From: Streptomyces himastatinicus ATCC 53653
GTDB taxonomy: Bacteria; Actinomycetota; Actinomycetes; Streptomycetales; Streptomycetaceae
Length of the DNA: 64,000 nt
NCBI RefSeq assembly: GCF_000158915.1
Contig: NZ_GG657754.1
Coordinates: forward strand, 8,571,551-8,635,550
Direction of reading: 5' to 3'
Part shown: positions 1 through 9,470 of the stretch, one piece after another
How the letters are laid out: the number at the start of each line of letters is the position of its first letter
Numbering within the stretch: position 1 is the stretch's first letter
Notes under the pieces: generated by a model
Database searches by the model: none
Told to the model about the DNA's origin: nothing
What the model saw: only the letters and a program-made list of their open reading frames with translations
Position numbers and translations under genes: made by a program

Positions 1-560
1 ACCGCGGACAGCACCCGGGGCCTGCCTCACCAGCTGCGTGTCACTCACGCCGGCGCTCTTGCTGGTCGTGAGGCGGAGAGTGCCGAGATCACGGTGACCA
101 GCAAAAGAAGGGCCCGTCTTCGGGCACGCGCCCCCGCGGCCCGCGCTGCGACGAACCGCGCAGGCCAGGACATCTCGTGACGCGGCATCTCAGGAAGATG
201 CCGAAGACAAGAGACAAGAAGGGGGAAGAGTTACCGCGCGCCGCAGAGGAGGGAGGGCACACGGCCGGAGGCAACTATGGCCGCAACGCATTCGGCACGG
301 TCCATGTCTCTCGCCTCCTTCCGGGCAGGGCACGCGGTGCGTGTCGACGCCGAGCGCGCCGAGCGGGGCGGCAGAGAACCTGCCGCGCGAAATCCCGGAC
401 AGGATAGCCGATCGACGCCACCGCGCGACCGGAATTGCCGACCGCCCGCACACAGGCGGGAAGCCGTTGACGATGTCTGACAGCTGCTGGTGCAGCCCCG
501 ACACGTATGCGGCCTGGCCACCGCGGGGCTTGATGTCCAGCACGACCCAGGTGCCGAGTA
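1..560. other. No gene supported at the left edge
   Basis: Several short frames overlap here on both strands, but none has a convincing ribosome site, recognisable domain or consistent codon bias. Given the IS debris that follows, this is probably more decayed or intergenic DNA. Confidence 0.4.
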
Positions 561-1038
561 GTCCTGCTGCTCTCGCTCGACCAGAGCGCGGCGTTCCTCT
601 GGGGTGACGTCGTCAGACAGGACGTCGACGAACGCGAAGTGCTCCAGGCCATGCTCGACGTCGATGAAGACCTGGTCGCCGACCGGCCCGGACTGCTGAT
701 CATCGCGGACAAGGGCTTCGCCTCCAAGGAGTTCGAGAACCTGGTCATGCGTGGGGCCGAACTGCTGCGGCCCTCGTTCAAGCGGGGAAGAAGCGCATGG
801 GCGAGGGCCTGCTCAAGTCGGTGCGGCAGCTGATCGAGTCCGTGAGCGACACCCTCAAGGGGCAGTAGGACCTGGAGCAGCACGGCGGACGGACCTTCGA
901 GGGCGTCGCCGTCCGTGTCGCCCAGCGCATCCTCGCCATGGCCGCCGCTATCTGGCGCAGGCCATGGCCGCCGCTATCTGGCGCAACCACAAGACCGGCG
1001 CCCCGAGCACGCGGTCGCTGGTCGCATTCGATCACTGA
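561..1038 (+). pseudogene. IS982-like transposase, 3' remnant
   Basis: The translation carries the C-terminal half of an IS982-type DDE transposase, including IIADKGFASKEFE and RQLIESVSDTLKGQ, then EQHGGRTFEGVAVRVAQRI and a terminal NHKTGAP segment. The N-terminus and first catalytic part are absent. Three lesions are visible: a frame change near 790, an in-frame TAG at 866-868, and a 26-bp tandem duplication (935-959 repeated at 961-985) that shifts frame again. It cannot encode an active enzyme. Family assignment is by remembered motif similarity; it could be another IS4/IS5-clan element. Confidence 0.7.
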
Positions 1039-1138
1039 ATACATCGGACTTTTGAGTGCCCGGCTGTCGCGTCGGGTGTGCGCCGGGTTCCACGACTCCG
1101 GTGGGCTGGTGCTGCTCGCAGGGACGGGAAGGTGCTGG

Positions 1139-2000
1139 TCAGCCAGGGTTCGGGAGGGCGGGGAGGGCGTGGAGCCGGTCCAGGGCATCGGTGATCACGT
1201 CGGTCCAGGGCCAGTGCTGGGCAAGGCGGAGGTAGCGGCGGCCAGTGGTGACGAGCTGGGCGGCGGTGGAGAGCAGCCGCAGGCGGCGGGGCTCCCAGAG
1301 CCGGGCGGCGCCGGTCAGGGCGAGCAGAGGCATCCAGGCCAGCAGGTCCAGGGCGATCTGGACGATCTCCAGCCAGACCTGGTTCTGCGCGGCGTCATGG
1401 AGGGGGAGGTTGCGCAGGCCGGTGGCGCGGGCGGCGCGGATGCGGTCCTCGGCACGGGCCCGCTGGCGGTGGCGCAATTCGAGGGCGGCGATTGCCTCGC
1501 TGGCCGTGTTGGTGGCAAAGCAGGTCAGCCGCATGCCGTCAGCGTCGGTGAAGCGCAACTGGGCGCCGGGGTGCGGCCGTTCCTTGCGCACGATCAGCCG
1601 CAGCCCTTCGGCCAGCCGGTCAGGCAGTCGCCGGCGAGTTCGGCGACCCAGGCGCCGTCGCGGATCTCGCCGTCGGGTTCCACGGCCGGTGTCCAGGCCG
1701 AGGCCGGGACCTTCAGGACGGCTTGGTGGATGGCATCGGTGATGGTCATCCCGACCGAGTACGACAGCCACCGCCCACGCTTGGTGAGCCAGGCGACGAA
1801 CTCGTGGGTGCCGCCGCCGGAGTCGGTACGGATCAGCGTCTGCCGCCCCCGCCGGAGCCGCTTCGGCAGCTGGGCCAGGGCCGGCCTGGTGGCCTCGATG
1901 TGGTCGGCGGCGGTGTTGGAGCCCGCGTTGCCGGGCCGCAGCAGGCCCACCACCGGCTCACCGGACCCGCCGCGGCCGTGGTCGACGACCGTTGCAGTAC
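1139..2000 (-). pseudogene. IS1380-family transposase, N-terminally truncated and frameshifted
   Basis: Minus-strand reading gives the LRPGNAGSNTAADHI block and then RTDSGGGTHEFVAWL followed by LSYSVGMTITDA, which is typical of IS1380 transposases. The C-terminal part, from RFTDADGMRLTCFATN to the stop at 1139, lies in a different frame, so at least one frameshift falls around 1600-1770. The N-terminus stops near 2000, where sequence homology switches to an unrelated + strand coiled-coil gene. The element or a deletion therefore cut both. No functional product is expected. Confidence 0.75.
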
Positions 2001-2004
2001 TAGG

Positions 2005-2364
2005 GCCGATGCCGAGGAAGCCCAGCACCAGATGATCGAGGCTTCCTGGCGTGAGCGCGCGCTGAACACCGAAGATGCCCTCAAAGCCGCCCACGCCGAG
2101 ATCGCCAACCAGCGCGAGCGCATCGCCGAACTCCTGGGCCAGATCGCCGAGCTGCAGCAGGACTGGACAGATGCCGACGTCGTACGCATCACCACCGCCA
2201 ACGTGGCCCTGCGCCGTGAGATCAGCGCGTTGACGAACGACAACGAACGCTTCAGCAAGCGCCTCACGGCCGCCCGAGACAACGCTCGCTTCGCCGACCG
2301 GCGCATCGCTGCACTGGAGGCCAGCATCGCCGAGCAGCTCATGGCGCCGCCCGCCGACGGCTGA
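2005..2364 (+). pseudogene. Coiled-coil protein fragment, 5' end lost
   Basis: About 118 codons survive, rich in E, A, R, L and Q with heptad-like spacing (AEIANQRERIAELLGQIAEL and further repeats). A long coiled coil is predicted by eye. Similar charged helical tails occur on DUF6262-type proteins that accompany tyrosine recombinases in actinobacterial mobile elements, but that link is a guess. The 5' end is missing at the junction with the IS1380 remnant, and no start codon with a ribosome site precedes the conserved-looking part. A strong hairpin follows at 2395. Confidence 0.45.
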
Positions 2365-2394
2365 GAACGGCACGTCGCACCAGATGGTGCCCAC

Positions 2395-2434
2395 GGCCCC
2401 GTCCGCCCGCGTAACCGCGCGGGCGGACGGGGCC
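2395..2434. terminator. Strong bidirectional hairpin terminator
   Basis: A perfect 17-bp GC-rich inverted repeat (2395-2411 with 2418-2434) encloses a 6-nt loop. It lies between the + strand coiled-coil fragment and the converging response-regulator gene, which is the expected place for a shared terminator. Confidence 0.8.
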
Positions 2435-2505
2435 GGCGCCTCACGCTGCCGGAGCGCATGAACATGCACGCTTCCGTGGTTCGCAGACGGCCGGCCACAG
2501 GCTGG

Positions 2506-3183
2506 TCATTCCTCTGCGTCGCGGACCAGGAGTGCGATCTGCACCCGGTTGTCGACCGTCAGCTTGGCGAACAGGCTGCCTGTGTGCGCCTTGACGGTCG
2601 CGATGCTGATGTGCAGCCGCTGGGCGATCTCTGGGTTGCCCAGTCCGTCCGCGATGGCCCGAGCGGTGTCGAGTTCTCGTTCGGTCAGGGTGGACAGCTG
2701 TTTCCGTGCGGCTTCGCGGGATGAGCTGCGAGCGTGAGAGGACTGCGGGCCGGTGGCTGCGGCGATCACCCGTGCCGTGGCTGCTGGAGACAGCACGGGG
2801 TTGCCGTCCGCGACTGTCCGCACCGCGTCGAGGATCTGCGGCGGTTGGGTGTCTTTGAGTACGAACCCGAGGGCTCCGGCGCGCAGGGCGCCGAGCACCA
2901 GATCGTCGGAGTCGAAGGTGGTCAGCATGAGCACCCGCGGCGGCGCCGGCCGGGTGAGGAGTTCCCGGGTCGTGCTGAGACCGTCGCGGCCGGGCATGCG
3001 CACGTCCATCAGGACGACGTCCGGCCGCTGCTCGTCCACCACGGTGAGCGCGGCGTCCCCGTCGGCCGCCTCCGCGACGACGGTCAGGTCCGGTTCGCCG
3101 TCGATGACGAGCCGCAGCGCCATTCGCACCAGCTGTTCGTCGTCGACGATGACGACGCGCACCGGCTCCCGCTCGCTGTCCAC
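2506..3183 (-). CDS. NarL/LuxR-family response regulator
   Basis: A 225-residue two-domain regulator. The receiver domain spans residues 8-125, with the acidic pair D14/D15, probable phosphoacceptor D60 (VVLMDVRMPG), T87 (LMLTTF) and K109 (FVLKDT). A LuxR-type helix-turn-helix fills about 160-220 (LTERELDTARAIADGLGNPEIA, then TVKAHTGSLFAKL). The GTG start directly abuts the TGA stop of the upstream histidine kinase with zero spacing, so the pair is translationally coupled. It is expected to bind DNA as a phosphorylated dimer. The inverted repeat at 4429-4461 upstream of the kinase is a candidate site, and the divergent secreted hydrolase gene a candidate target; both are inferences. Confidence 0.93.
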   Translation of the reverse strand: MDSEREPVRVVIVDDEQLVRMALRLVIDGEPDLTVVAEAADGDAALTVVDEQRPDVVLMDVRMPGRDGLSTTRELLTRPAPPRVLMLTTFDSDDLVLGALRAGALGFVLKDTQPPQILDAVRTVADGNPVLSPAATARVIAAATGPQSSHARSSSREAARKQLSTLTERELDTARAIADGLGNPEIAQRLHISIATVKAHTGSLFAKLTVDNRVQIALLVRDAEE

Positions 3184-4368
3184 TCAGGTTCTCTTTTCGT
3201 GGGTGGGGTCCGGCCAGGGTAGTTGTGCGGTCAGGAGGTATCCGTTGTCGGGTGTGGGGTGGTGGTTGAGTTCTCCGCCGGCGAGGTTGACTCGTTCGGT
3301 GAGGCCGAGCAGGCCGAATCCCGATGCCGGTGATTGTGCGTTTTTTGTGGTCCCCGGGGAGTTGCGGACGCTGACGTTGAGTTTGTCGCCGGCCGTCCCT
3401 TCGAGGGTGATGTGTACGTGTGTGCCCGGGGCGTGTTTGGCGGCGTTGGTCAGTCCTTCCTGGACGATCCGGTAGCAGGTTCGTCCGACGACGTCGGACG
3501 GTTGTCCCGCCACGGTTGTGGTGAGCGTGACGTCCAGTCCGGAGGTGCGGGCGTCGGCCACCAGTTCGGGGATGCGGTCGAGGGAGGGTTGGAGTGGTTC
3601 CGGACGGCCCGAGTCGACCCGGAGCACACCGAGGACATCCCGTAGTTCTTCCAGGGCTTGGTGGGAGCCGTCGGCGATGCCGCGGACCAGCACGCGGTTT
3701 TCCTCTGCTGTGAGGTCGCTGCGGTGGTCCAGCACTCCGGCCTGCATGGCGACCAGGGAGATCCGGTGCGCGAGCACGTCGTGCATCTCGCGGGCGATCC
3801 TGTTGCGTTCCAGAGCCCGTGCCTGCGCCGCTCGCGCGGTCTGCTCCCGTTCCGCGCTCTCCGCCCGCTCCCGCAAGGACCGCACTTCGACACGCCGCGC
3901 GCCGACGGCCATGCCCACGGCCACCGCGATGCCCGCGGTCAGTGCCGGGAACGCGAGCTGAAACCACAACGAGCCGGGCGGGCTCCGGACCGGGTGGAGC
4001 CCGACGGCGAACTGTGACGCGGTCACGTAGGCCAGCCCGACGACCCCGATCTCCATCGGACGGCGACGGGTGGCGAGCGAGGCCAGCGCCAGCAGCGCAG
4101 CGCCGGTAGCGAGTGCCGACGCGGGCGAGGCGATCGCGACCGTCATGGCGACGGCGAGCGGGAACCGCCGTCGCCACACAAGCGCCGTCAGGCAGCCGAG
4201 AGCCACCAGCGGATCACCGGTGACGAACCAGGAACACGTATCGGTCGCGCACCCACGCGGCAGCAGCACACCGAGGGAGAGCCAGGTCGGTATGCCCACT
4301 GCCGCAGCCGCCACCAGCCGCCAGGTCTGCTGCCATCCCCCGAGCCGTGGCGCGACGTCTGTATACAC
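3184..4368 (-). CDS. HisKA_3-type sensor histidine kinase
   Basis: The 394-residue protein has about five hydrophobic segments in residues 12-155, then a short coiled linker (RERAESAEREQTARAAQARA). The dimerisation/phosphoacceptor block is REMHDVLAHRISLV with H196. The HATPase region follows, with an N-box (EGLTNAAKHA) and a G-box (GFGLLGLTERV). This is the standard actinobacterial membrane kinase paired with NarL-type regulators. No large extracellular sensor domain is visible, so the signal is probably sensed in or near the membrane. The chosen GTG start at 4368 leaves about 290 bp to the divergent hydrolase gene. Confidence 0.93.
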   Translation of the reverse strand: MYTDVAPRLGGWQQTWRLVAAAAVGIPTWLSLGVLLPRGCATDTCSWFVTGDPLVALGCLTALVWRRRFPLAVAMTVAIASPASALATGAALLALASLATRRRPMEIGVVGLAYVTASQFAVGLHPVRSPPGSLWFQLAFPALTAGIAVAVGMAVGARRVEVRSLRERAESAEREQTARAAQARALERNRIAREMHDVLAHRISLVAMQAGVLDHRSDLTAEENRVLVRGIADGSHQALEELRDVLGVLRVDSGRPEPLQPSLDRIPELVADARTSGLDVTLTTTVAGQPSDVVGRTCYRIVQEGLTNAAKHAPGTHVHITLEGTAGDKLNVSVRNSPGTTKNAQSPASGFGLLGLTERVNLAGGELNHHPTPDNGYLLTAQLPWPDPTHEKRT

Positions 4369-4428
4369 CTGGCCATTGTCGCGAAGCCGTACGGCCGTTG
4401 GGTCAGACCGGGGGCTGATGTGTCCTTA

Positions 4429-4461
4429 GACCAGAGTCGAACCACCGTCTCGACTCTGGTC
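4429..4461. promoter_or_regulatory. Inverted repeat between divergent kinase and hydrolase genes
   Basis: GACCAGAGTCGA (4429-4440) and TCGACTCTGGTC (4450-4461) form a perfect 12-bp inverted repeat with a 9-nt spacer. It sits about 60 bp upstream of the kinase start and 195 bp upstream of the hydrolase start. NarL-type regulators bind such repeats, so autoregulation and control of the hydrolase is the simplest reading. Confidence 0.55.
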
Positions 4462-4655
4462 GAAGGCGATCCGAGCCGCCGGGCCGATGTGCCGGCGGCG
4501 CCGCACGGACAGACTCGTCGAGGCGGTCGGGATGGTGATCACAGCACTGTCCGCCCCAGCGGTGATCGCCCTCGGCGATCCCCCGCGGGGCCGTCCCGAG
4601 CACGCCCGTTCCGGCGCCCCCGTGCGCCCCCATGCACCCCTCAGGAGGACATCAG

Positions 4656-6107
4656 ATGCACCGAACCTTGTCCCTAGCCCTCGCCGCCACCGCGGTGGCG
4701 GCGGCGACCGCGATGCCGGGAGTGTCTGAGGCGGCGACGCCGGACACCGTGCGGTGGGGCCCGTGCTCGGAGAAGGCCGCCTTGCCCCGTCTGGAGTGCT
4801 CGACGCTCGAAGTCCCCCTGGACTACCGGGATCCGGACGGCCGGCAGATAGAGATCGCGATCTCCCGGCTGGCGAGCAAGGAACCCTCGCAGCGCCGCGG
4901 CGTGCTGCTGACCAATCCGGGCGGCCCTGGCATCGCGGGACTCGGCTACCCGGCCGTTCTCGCCGGCTCAGGGCTGCCGCAGGAGGTGCTGGACTCCTAC
5001 GACGTGATCGGCTTCGACCCGCGTGGCGTCGGCCGCAGCACGCCGGTGACCTGCGATCTGACGCCGGAGCAGCAGGCACGCGGCAACGTCGCGCCGTACG
5101 CGCACACCGCGGCCGATGTCGCGCGGGAGGCGGGGAACGCGCGGATCGTCGCCGAGCAGTGCGCCACCTCGCGGACGGCGTGGATGCTGCCGTACACCAC
5201 CACCGCGAACATCGCGCGCGACATGGACCGGATCCGGGCGGCGCTGGGCGAGCCGACGCTCTCGTACCTCGGTGCCTCCTACGGCAGCTACCTCGGTGCG
5301 GTGTACACGACGATGTTCCCGAAGCGCAGCGACCGGGTCGTGCTCGACAGCAATCCGGGCCCCGGCGGCTACGACGTCACGGCCATGCGGTTGCTCGCCC
5401 GTGGAATGGAGGACCGGTTCCCGGACTTCGCGGCGTTCGCGGCCGCGCACCCCGAGTACGGTCTGGGCACCACACCGGAGCAGGTGAGGGCGAAGTTCTT
5501 CGATCTCGCCAAGCGGCTGGAAGCGAAACCGGTCCACGGCTTCGATGGGACGTCGTTCCGATGGATGACGTTCGAGGGCCTCTACAGCGATGCGGGCATG
5601 CCCCTGGTGGCCAAGACCTGGCAGGCACTCGACACGAACCAGCCGCCGCCCAGCCCGCCGTTTCCGAACATGGAGAGCCTCATGTCCGCCCGCTTTTCAG
5701 TGATATGCGGCGACGATCGCTGGCCGGAGACGGTCCGGGAGTATCAGCGCAACGTCGCGGTCGACCGGCTGAAATACCCCATGCTGGGCGGGTCCACGGC
5801 CAGCATCGGACCGTGCGCCTTCTGGCCGGACAAGCGGGTCGAATCGCCGGTGCGCATTGGTGACCGGGGCCCGTCGAACGTGCTCATGGCGCAGAACGAA
5901 CGCGACCCGGGGACACCGCTGGCCGGCGCCCAGAAGCTGCGGCGGGCGTTCGGGAAGCGGGCCACGATGGTGACGGCCGACCAGGGCGGGCACGGCGTCT
6001 ATCCGTCCGGCCCCAACGCCTGCGCGAACGACGCGGTGACCGCGTTCCTGACCACCGGGCAACGCCCGCCGCAGGACCTCGCCTGCGCAGCCGAACCCAG
6101 CAAGTAA
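4656..6107 (+). CDS. Secreted alpha/beta hydrolase, tripeptidyl-aminopeptidase-like
   Basis: The start is placed at the ATG at 4656 because AGGAGG lies 7 nt before it (4643-4648). An in-frame ATG at 4632 has no such site. The 483-residue product opens with a signal peptide (about residues 1-24, ending VSEAATP). The nucleophile elbow is GASYGSYLG with S208. The oxyanion stretch is LLTNPGGPG and the acid is in NERDPGTPL. The catalytic histidine lies in DQGGHGVY within a C-terminal TAP-like domain that ends with conserved cysteines. Streptomyces Tap/Slp enzymes of this layout remove tripeptides from secreted proteins. Neighbours suggest control by the divergent two-component system. Confidence 0.9.
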   Translation: MHRTLSLALAATAVAAATAMPGVSEAATPDTVRWGPCSEKAALPRLECSTLEVPLDYRDPDGRQIEIAISRLASKEPSQRRGVLLTNPGGPGIAGLGYPAVLAGSGLPQEVLDSYDVIGFDPRGVGRSTPVTCDLTPEQQARGNVAPYAHTAADVAREAGNARIVAEQCATSRTAWMLPYTTTANIARDMDRIRAALGEPTLSYLGASYGSYLGAVYTTMFPKRSDRVVLDSNPGPGGYDVTAMRLLARGMEDRFPDFAAFAAAHPEYGLGTTPEQVRAKFFDLAKRLEAKPVHGFDGTSFRWMTFEGLYSDAGMPLVAKTWQALDTNQPPPSPPFPNMESLMSARFSVICGDDRWPETVREYQRNVAVDRLKYPMLGGSTASIGPCAFWPDKRVESPVRIGDRGPSNVLMAQNERDPGTPLAGAQKLRRAFGKRATMVTADQGGHGVYPSGPNACANDAVTAFLTTGQRPPQDLACAAEPSK

Positions 6108-6120
6108 CAGGAGTGCGGGC

Positions 6121-6774
6121 ATGCTCAAGGAACGGCGGCACCGTCGGGCCGTGCAGCGGGTCAAGCCCGGGGACGGGCGACCGTTGAAGCCTTTCCGCTG
6201 GTGGCAGATGCTCACCCGCGCACTGTTCCATCTTCGGCTGACGGACGATGCCGGCCGACAGATGGTCTACGCCGTCGACGTCAGGCACCAGAATCAGTCG
6301 GAGGGCTACGTCAAGGCCCACCTGTACCTCGACGGCAGGCATCACGCCGAGTCCAAAGTCCCTGCCGTCTTCCCCGTCCAGGGCGGCACCGTCGAAGTAA
6401 GGACGAGCGCCTTCGGGCTCAAGCGCTGCCACTACGTCACCGCCGAGGGGGCCGAGCACCAACTCGTCCCGGACCCCGCCTCCGCAGAAGGGCGCCGCGC
6501 GCGCCTCGACCGCGCGCACCCCGCACTGAGCCGCTGGATCGGTTTCCTCTCGTCGATCGTGCTCGTCATCGGCCTGGTTCTCCTGATCCTTCAGCTCGCC
6601 GAACAGGTCACCCGGGCGCCGGAGGGCGTCGCCCAGTACGTCGGGACCTTCACCTCGCCCATTGATCTATCGGCATGGGGCAACGTCGTGGTCGGGCTCG
6701 TTACTGTGGCAGCCAGCACGGAGCGGGCGCTGCGGCTGCGCTACAACTGGCTGCTCGACGGCGGGGCGGGCTGA
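6121..6774 (+). CDS. Conserved hypothetical membrane protein
   Basis: A 217-residue protein with its ATG 13 bp after the hydrolase stop and an AGGAG ribosome site overlapping the gap, so probably co-transcribed with it. Residues 1-130 are cytosolic-looking, basic and beta-rich. Two membrane spans follow, at about 141-163 (IGFLSSIVLVIGLVLLILQL) and about 183-200. The C-terminus is basic. I recognise no domain with known function. An intramembrane or anchoring role is possible but unsupported. Confidence 0.75.
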   Translation: MLKERRHRRAVQRVKPGDGRPLKPFRWWQMLTRALFHLRLTDDAGRQMVYAVDVRHQNQSEGYVKAHLYLDGRHHAESKVPAVFPVQGGTVEVRTSAFGLKRCHYVTAEGAEHQLVPDPASAEGRRARLDRAHPALSRWIGFLSSIVLVIGLVLLILQLAEQVTRAPEGVAQYVGTFTSPIDLSAWGNVVVGLVTVAASTERALRLRYNWLLDGGAG

Positions 6775-6863
6775 CCCGCTTCTTCGGACCGGTCGTTATG
6801 AGAGTCATTCCGTCGCTATGACGACCGCGATTTCAGCGGCCGAGGACTTGAGCACGGAGAACT

Positions 6864-7484
6864 TCACCTTTCAGGAGTCTGCTGGTCGCACGACGCACCG
6901 ACGAGGACGCCCGATCGAGTGGAACGACGCAGAAGGGCGGGCGTCATCGCGAACATGTCCGCTACGTTGAGAGGGATCCGCGGACGGCGGCGTTCGTCGA
7001 GGGTGACGTGGACCTGGAGGTGTCCGGGATTGCTGCGCCGGATCGGGGTGGGGGCGGAGAGGCGGTAGTCGGTCAGCAGCCGCCGGTGCAGCAGGGCCGC
7101 GGCGGGGACGGGGTCGGCGGGGACGGCGATGCCGCGCGGGGCTTTGAGGCCCGTCACGTGCTGGTGGCTGGTGTTGGCGGGCAGCATCGGCAGCGCCAAG
7201 TACTCGCCGGGGCGGTGGGGGCGGGGCATAACGTACAGCTGCAGGCCCCAGTGGTGGGTGAGCACGCTGCGCTGGATGTTGTCCGTTTCGAACGCGGCGT
7301 ATGGCAGGGGGCCGCTGTCCCAGATCAGGTCGCTGGCCGGGTCGGTGGCGATGGGCACCGTGGCCAGGTCGGGCTGCCGGCCGGGCAGGCGGTTGGCGAG
7401 TGCGCGGGTGAACTCCGTTATGTGCAAGGGCGATTCCTCAACCGGCGAGGCGTCGGGGCGGCTGGTCGCGACGGGGTCATGCAT
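6864..7484 (-). CDS. Hypothetical protein
   Basis: A 206-residue frame with codon use typical of real genes here, starting at an ATG without a strong ribosome site. Recognisable stretches include a DxPASDLIWDSGPLPYAAFE region, a proline-rich LYVMPRPHRPGEYLALPML segment and a basic C-terminus. It has no signal peptide or membrane span. The product cannot be assigned. An rve-type IS lies only 47 bp upstream of the start, so its native promoter may have been displaced. The last roughly 25 residues look like random read-through, so the original C-terminus may be altered. Confidence 0.5.
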   Translation of the reverse strand: MHDPVATSRPDASPVEESPLHITEFTRALANRLPGRQPDLATVPIATDPASDLIWDSGPLPYAAFETDNIQRSVLTHHWGLQLYVMPRPHRPGEYLALPMLPANTSHQHVTGLKAPRGIAVPADPVPAAALLHRRLLTDYRLSAPTPIRRSNPGHLQVHVTLDERRRPRIPLNVADMFAMTPALLRRSTRSGVLVGASCDQQTPER

Positions 7485-7530
7485 GGGCGTCGGTGCGCCG
7501 GCAGGTGTAGCCGATCAGTGTCGACTTTGT

Positions 7531-8635
7531 CCTTGCCGGAAACCTCATCTGTGCAGGTCACGCTGCATGTCGGTACTCGTGGAGGATGCCGTCGAGGCGA
7601 TCGTGTCGGCGTATGTCGAGGCGGGTTAACGCGTTGGGATCGTCGATTGGCGGGGGCAAGGGGTGCAGCGGTCTGGCGTTGGCGATGCCCTGGTGTGGTC
7701 GGTGTCCGTTGTAGTACCGCTCGAACTCGCGCAGGGTGTGGAGGAGATGTCGCTGGTTCCAGATCAACGTCCGGTCCAGGAGCTCGCGGCGACAGGTCTG
7801 TATCCAGCGCTCCATGATCGAGTTCATTCGTGGCATCTGGATGCCGCTGAGCACGACGTCGATCCCCGCGTCCTTGAGGACGGCATCGAACAGTTCGGGG
7901 AACTTCCCGTCCCTGTCCCGGATCATGAACCGTGCGCGGTAGCCGAGGTCTTCGAGGTCCATGGCGAGGTTCTTCGCCGCTTGCGCTATCCAGGAGGCGC
8001 TCGGATGCGCGGTGGCGCCCAGGACGCGGATCCGGCGACTGCGGTGTTGGATCACCAGGAGCACGTGCATCCGTATCCCCGACAGGGTGACTGTTTCCAT
8101 GAAGTCGCAGGCCAGCAGGGCATCAGCCTGGTTTCGGAGGAAGGTGGCCCAGGTACTGGAGTTCTGCTCGGGCGCCGGGGCGATGCCTGCGTCCTTCAGG
8201 ATTTCCCAGACAGTGGAGGTGCCCACCTTCACCCCCAGTACGAGCAGCTCGCCGTGCAGGCGTCTGTACTCCCAGCTCGGGTTCTCCTTCGCCAGGCGCA
8301 GCACCAGGATGCGGATCGAGCGCACCGTGCGTGGTCGTCCTGGGCGTTTGGGTCGGCAGGAGGCGGCATGGCGGCGTTTGACGAGGTTGCGGTGCCAACG
8401 CAGTATCGTGTCGGGGCGTACAAGCAGCTGTAACTGTCGCAGGACGTGCATCGGCAGCAGGCGCAGCATCGCGAACGCGTTCGACACACCCAGGTAAGTC
8501 AGTCGCAGCAGCACGATCGATCATCATGACCCGCTGACGGCAGCTGCGCGAGAGCGCCAACTCGAGCGACCCGGCCAGTTTTCGGGAAGCCCCATGCACA
8601 GGCTCCCACCAGGACGGATGAGGTTTCCGGCAAGG
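7531..8635 (-). mobile_element. rve-type insertion sequence, copy A (1.1 kb, perfect 19-bp ends)
   Basis: The ends are perfect 19-bp terminal inverted repeats (CCTTGCCGGAAACCTCATC at 7531-7549 and its complement at 8617-8635). They enclose a single transposase frame. Fragments of the same element recur at about 13.2-14.2, 15.2-15.4, 16.4-16.6, 19.9-21.2 and 26.1-26.2 kb. Copy A is shorter than copy C (about 1105 versus 1250 bp) because of an internal deletion. No target-site duplication is obvious at the flanks. Confidence 0.85.
7558..8514 (-). CDS. Integrase-core (DDE) transposase with internal in-frame deletion
   Basis: This 318-residue protein keeps an rve integrase core: first Asp in LLACDFMETV, second in MIRDRDGKF, Glu in NSIMERWIQTC. 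It ends in HRPHQGIANARPLHPLPPP, typical of the IS3/IS481 clan. Compared with the copy at 19968-21065, 47 residues are missing in frame after MLRLLPM, including an LALRHQITVLERQ helix that belongs to the N-terminal DNA-binding region. Catalytic residues survive, but target or end recognition is probably lost. The start is GTG at 8514. Confidence 0.85.
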   Translation of the reverse strand: MLLRLTYLGVSNAFAMLRLLPMHVLRQLQLLVRPDTILRWHRNLVKRRHAASCRPKRPGRPRTVRSIRILVLRLAKENPSWEYRRLHGELLVLGVKVGTSTVWEILKDAGIAPAPEQNSSTWATFLRNQADALLACDFMETVTLSGIRMHVLLVIQHRSRRIRVLGATAHPSASWIAQAAKNLAMDLEDLGYRARFMIRDRDGKFPELFDAVLKDAGIDVVLSGIQMPRMNSIMERWIQTCRRELLDRTLIWNQRHLLHTLREFERYYNGHRPHQGIANARPLHPLPPPIDDPNALTRLDIRRHDRLDGILHEYRHAA

Positions 8636-8668
8636 GCAGTACGGGCTCGGGCAGCTGGGAAGCAGTAC

Positions 8669-9470
8669 TCAGCCGGGGAAGCTGCGCAGGAGCAGGCGCC
8701 ACGCCGCGGTCGACGAGACCGGCGTCAGGGTGGCCGTCCGGGCGTCCGCCCCGGTCACGGCCCACAGCCCGTCGGCGGTGTCGAGGACCCGCAGGGTGCC
8801 CGTGCAGGTGTTGCCCGACGCATCGGGCCACCGCGTCGCCGCCTCCCACCACCGCGCGCCGTCCGCGGTGGACGCGCCGACCGCCGCCAGCACCCGGAGC
8901 CCGGCCGGCGGACCGTCGTGCGGCGCGGCACCGGACAGCTCCTCGGGTGCGGCACCGAACAGGCCGTCGACCTCGGCGGCAGGCAGCGGCACCGGCACCG
9001 CGCCGGGCACCGGCCGCGGCCCGAGCCCGACGACCCGGGCCACCGCGGCCGGCACCGAAACGGGCACCAGGCAGGCCAATTCCACCAGGCCGTCCGGGGC
9101 GTCTTGCGCCTTCGAGGTGTCCGGGGGCTCCGGCGTGTCCGGGACCTCGGGGGCGTCCAGGAGCAGTGCCGCGGACTCGGCGCCCAGCCAGCCGACGCCG
9201 TGCACACCGCTGCCGTCCACCGCGGCACCACGGACGGACACCATGCACACGGGGTCGGCGATGGCTTCCGCCAGCGGCGCGACGGCCGGGGCGCCAGGTC
9301 AACTGGTCGGACGACACCGCGAGCAGCGCCCGCAGCCCCGCGCCGTCGGCCCGCTCGCCCTCCGCCCAGTCGTAAAAGGCCTCGAACAGCTCCGGGGACA
9401 GCCGCAGCCGCCCGCTGTCACGGTCGAAGTACGCAGTGGCCGTGCCGGCCGTACCGGCCCTACCGGTCAC
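8669..9470 (-). pseudogene. Type VII secretion-cassette protein, frameshifted
   Basis: The frame begins at a GTG that overlaps the upstream stop in GTGA (9467-9470). It reads about 60 residues containing LRLSPELFEAFYDWAEGE. Near 9290-9300 the coding signal jumps frame at TWR/PAVAPLAEAI and then runs cleanly to TGA at 8669. A single-base indel explains this. The whole would be about 267 residues. It is the last gene of a five-gene cassette and may be an EspG-like or accessory component, but similarity is too weak to name it. The large genes nearby are intact, so a biological mutation is more likely than poor sequence. Confidence 0.6.

Noticed and set aside
7520..8640. Target-site duplication flanking IS copy A
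   Set aside because: Bases outside the 19-bp ends do not match over 3-8 bp in any register I tried.
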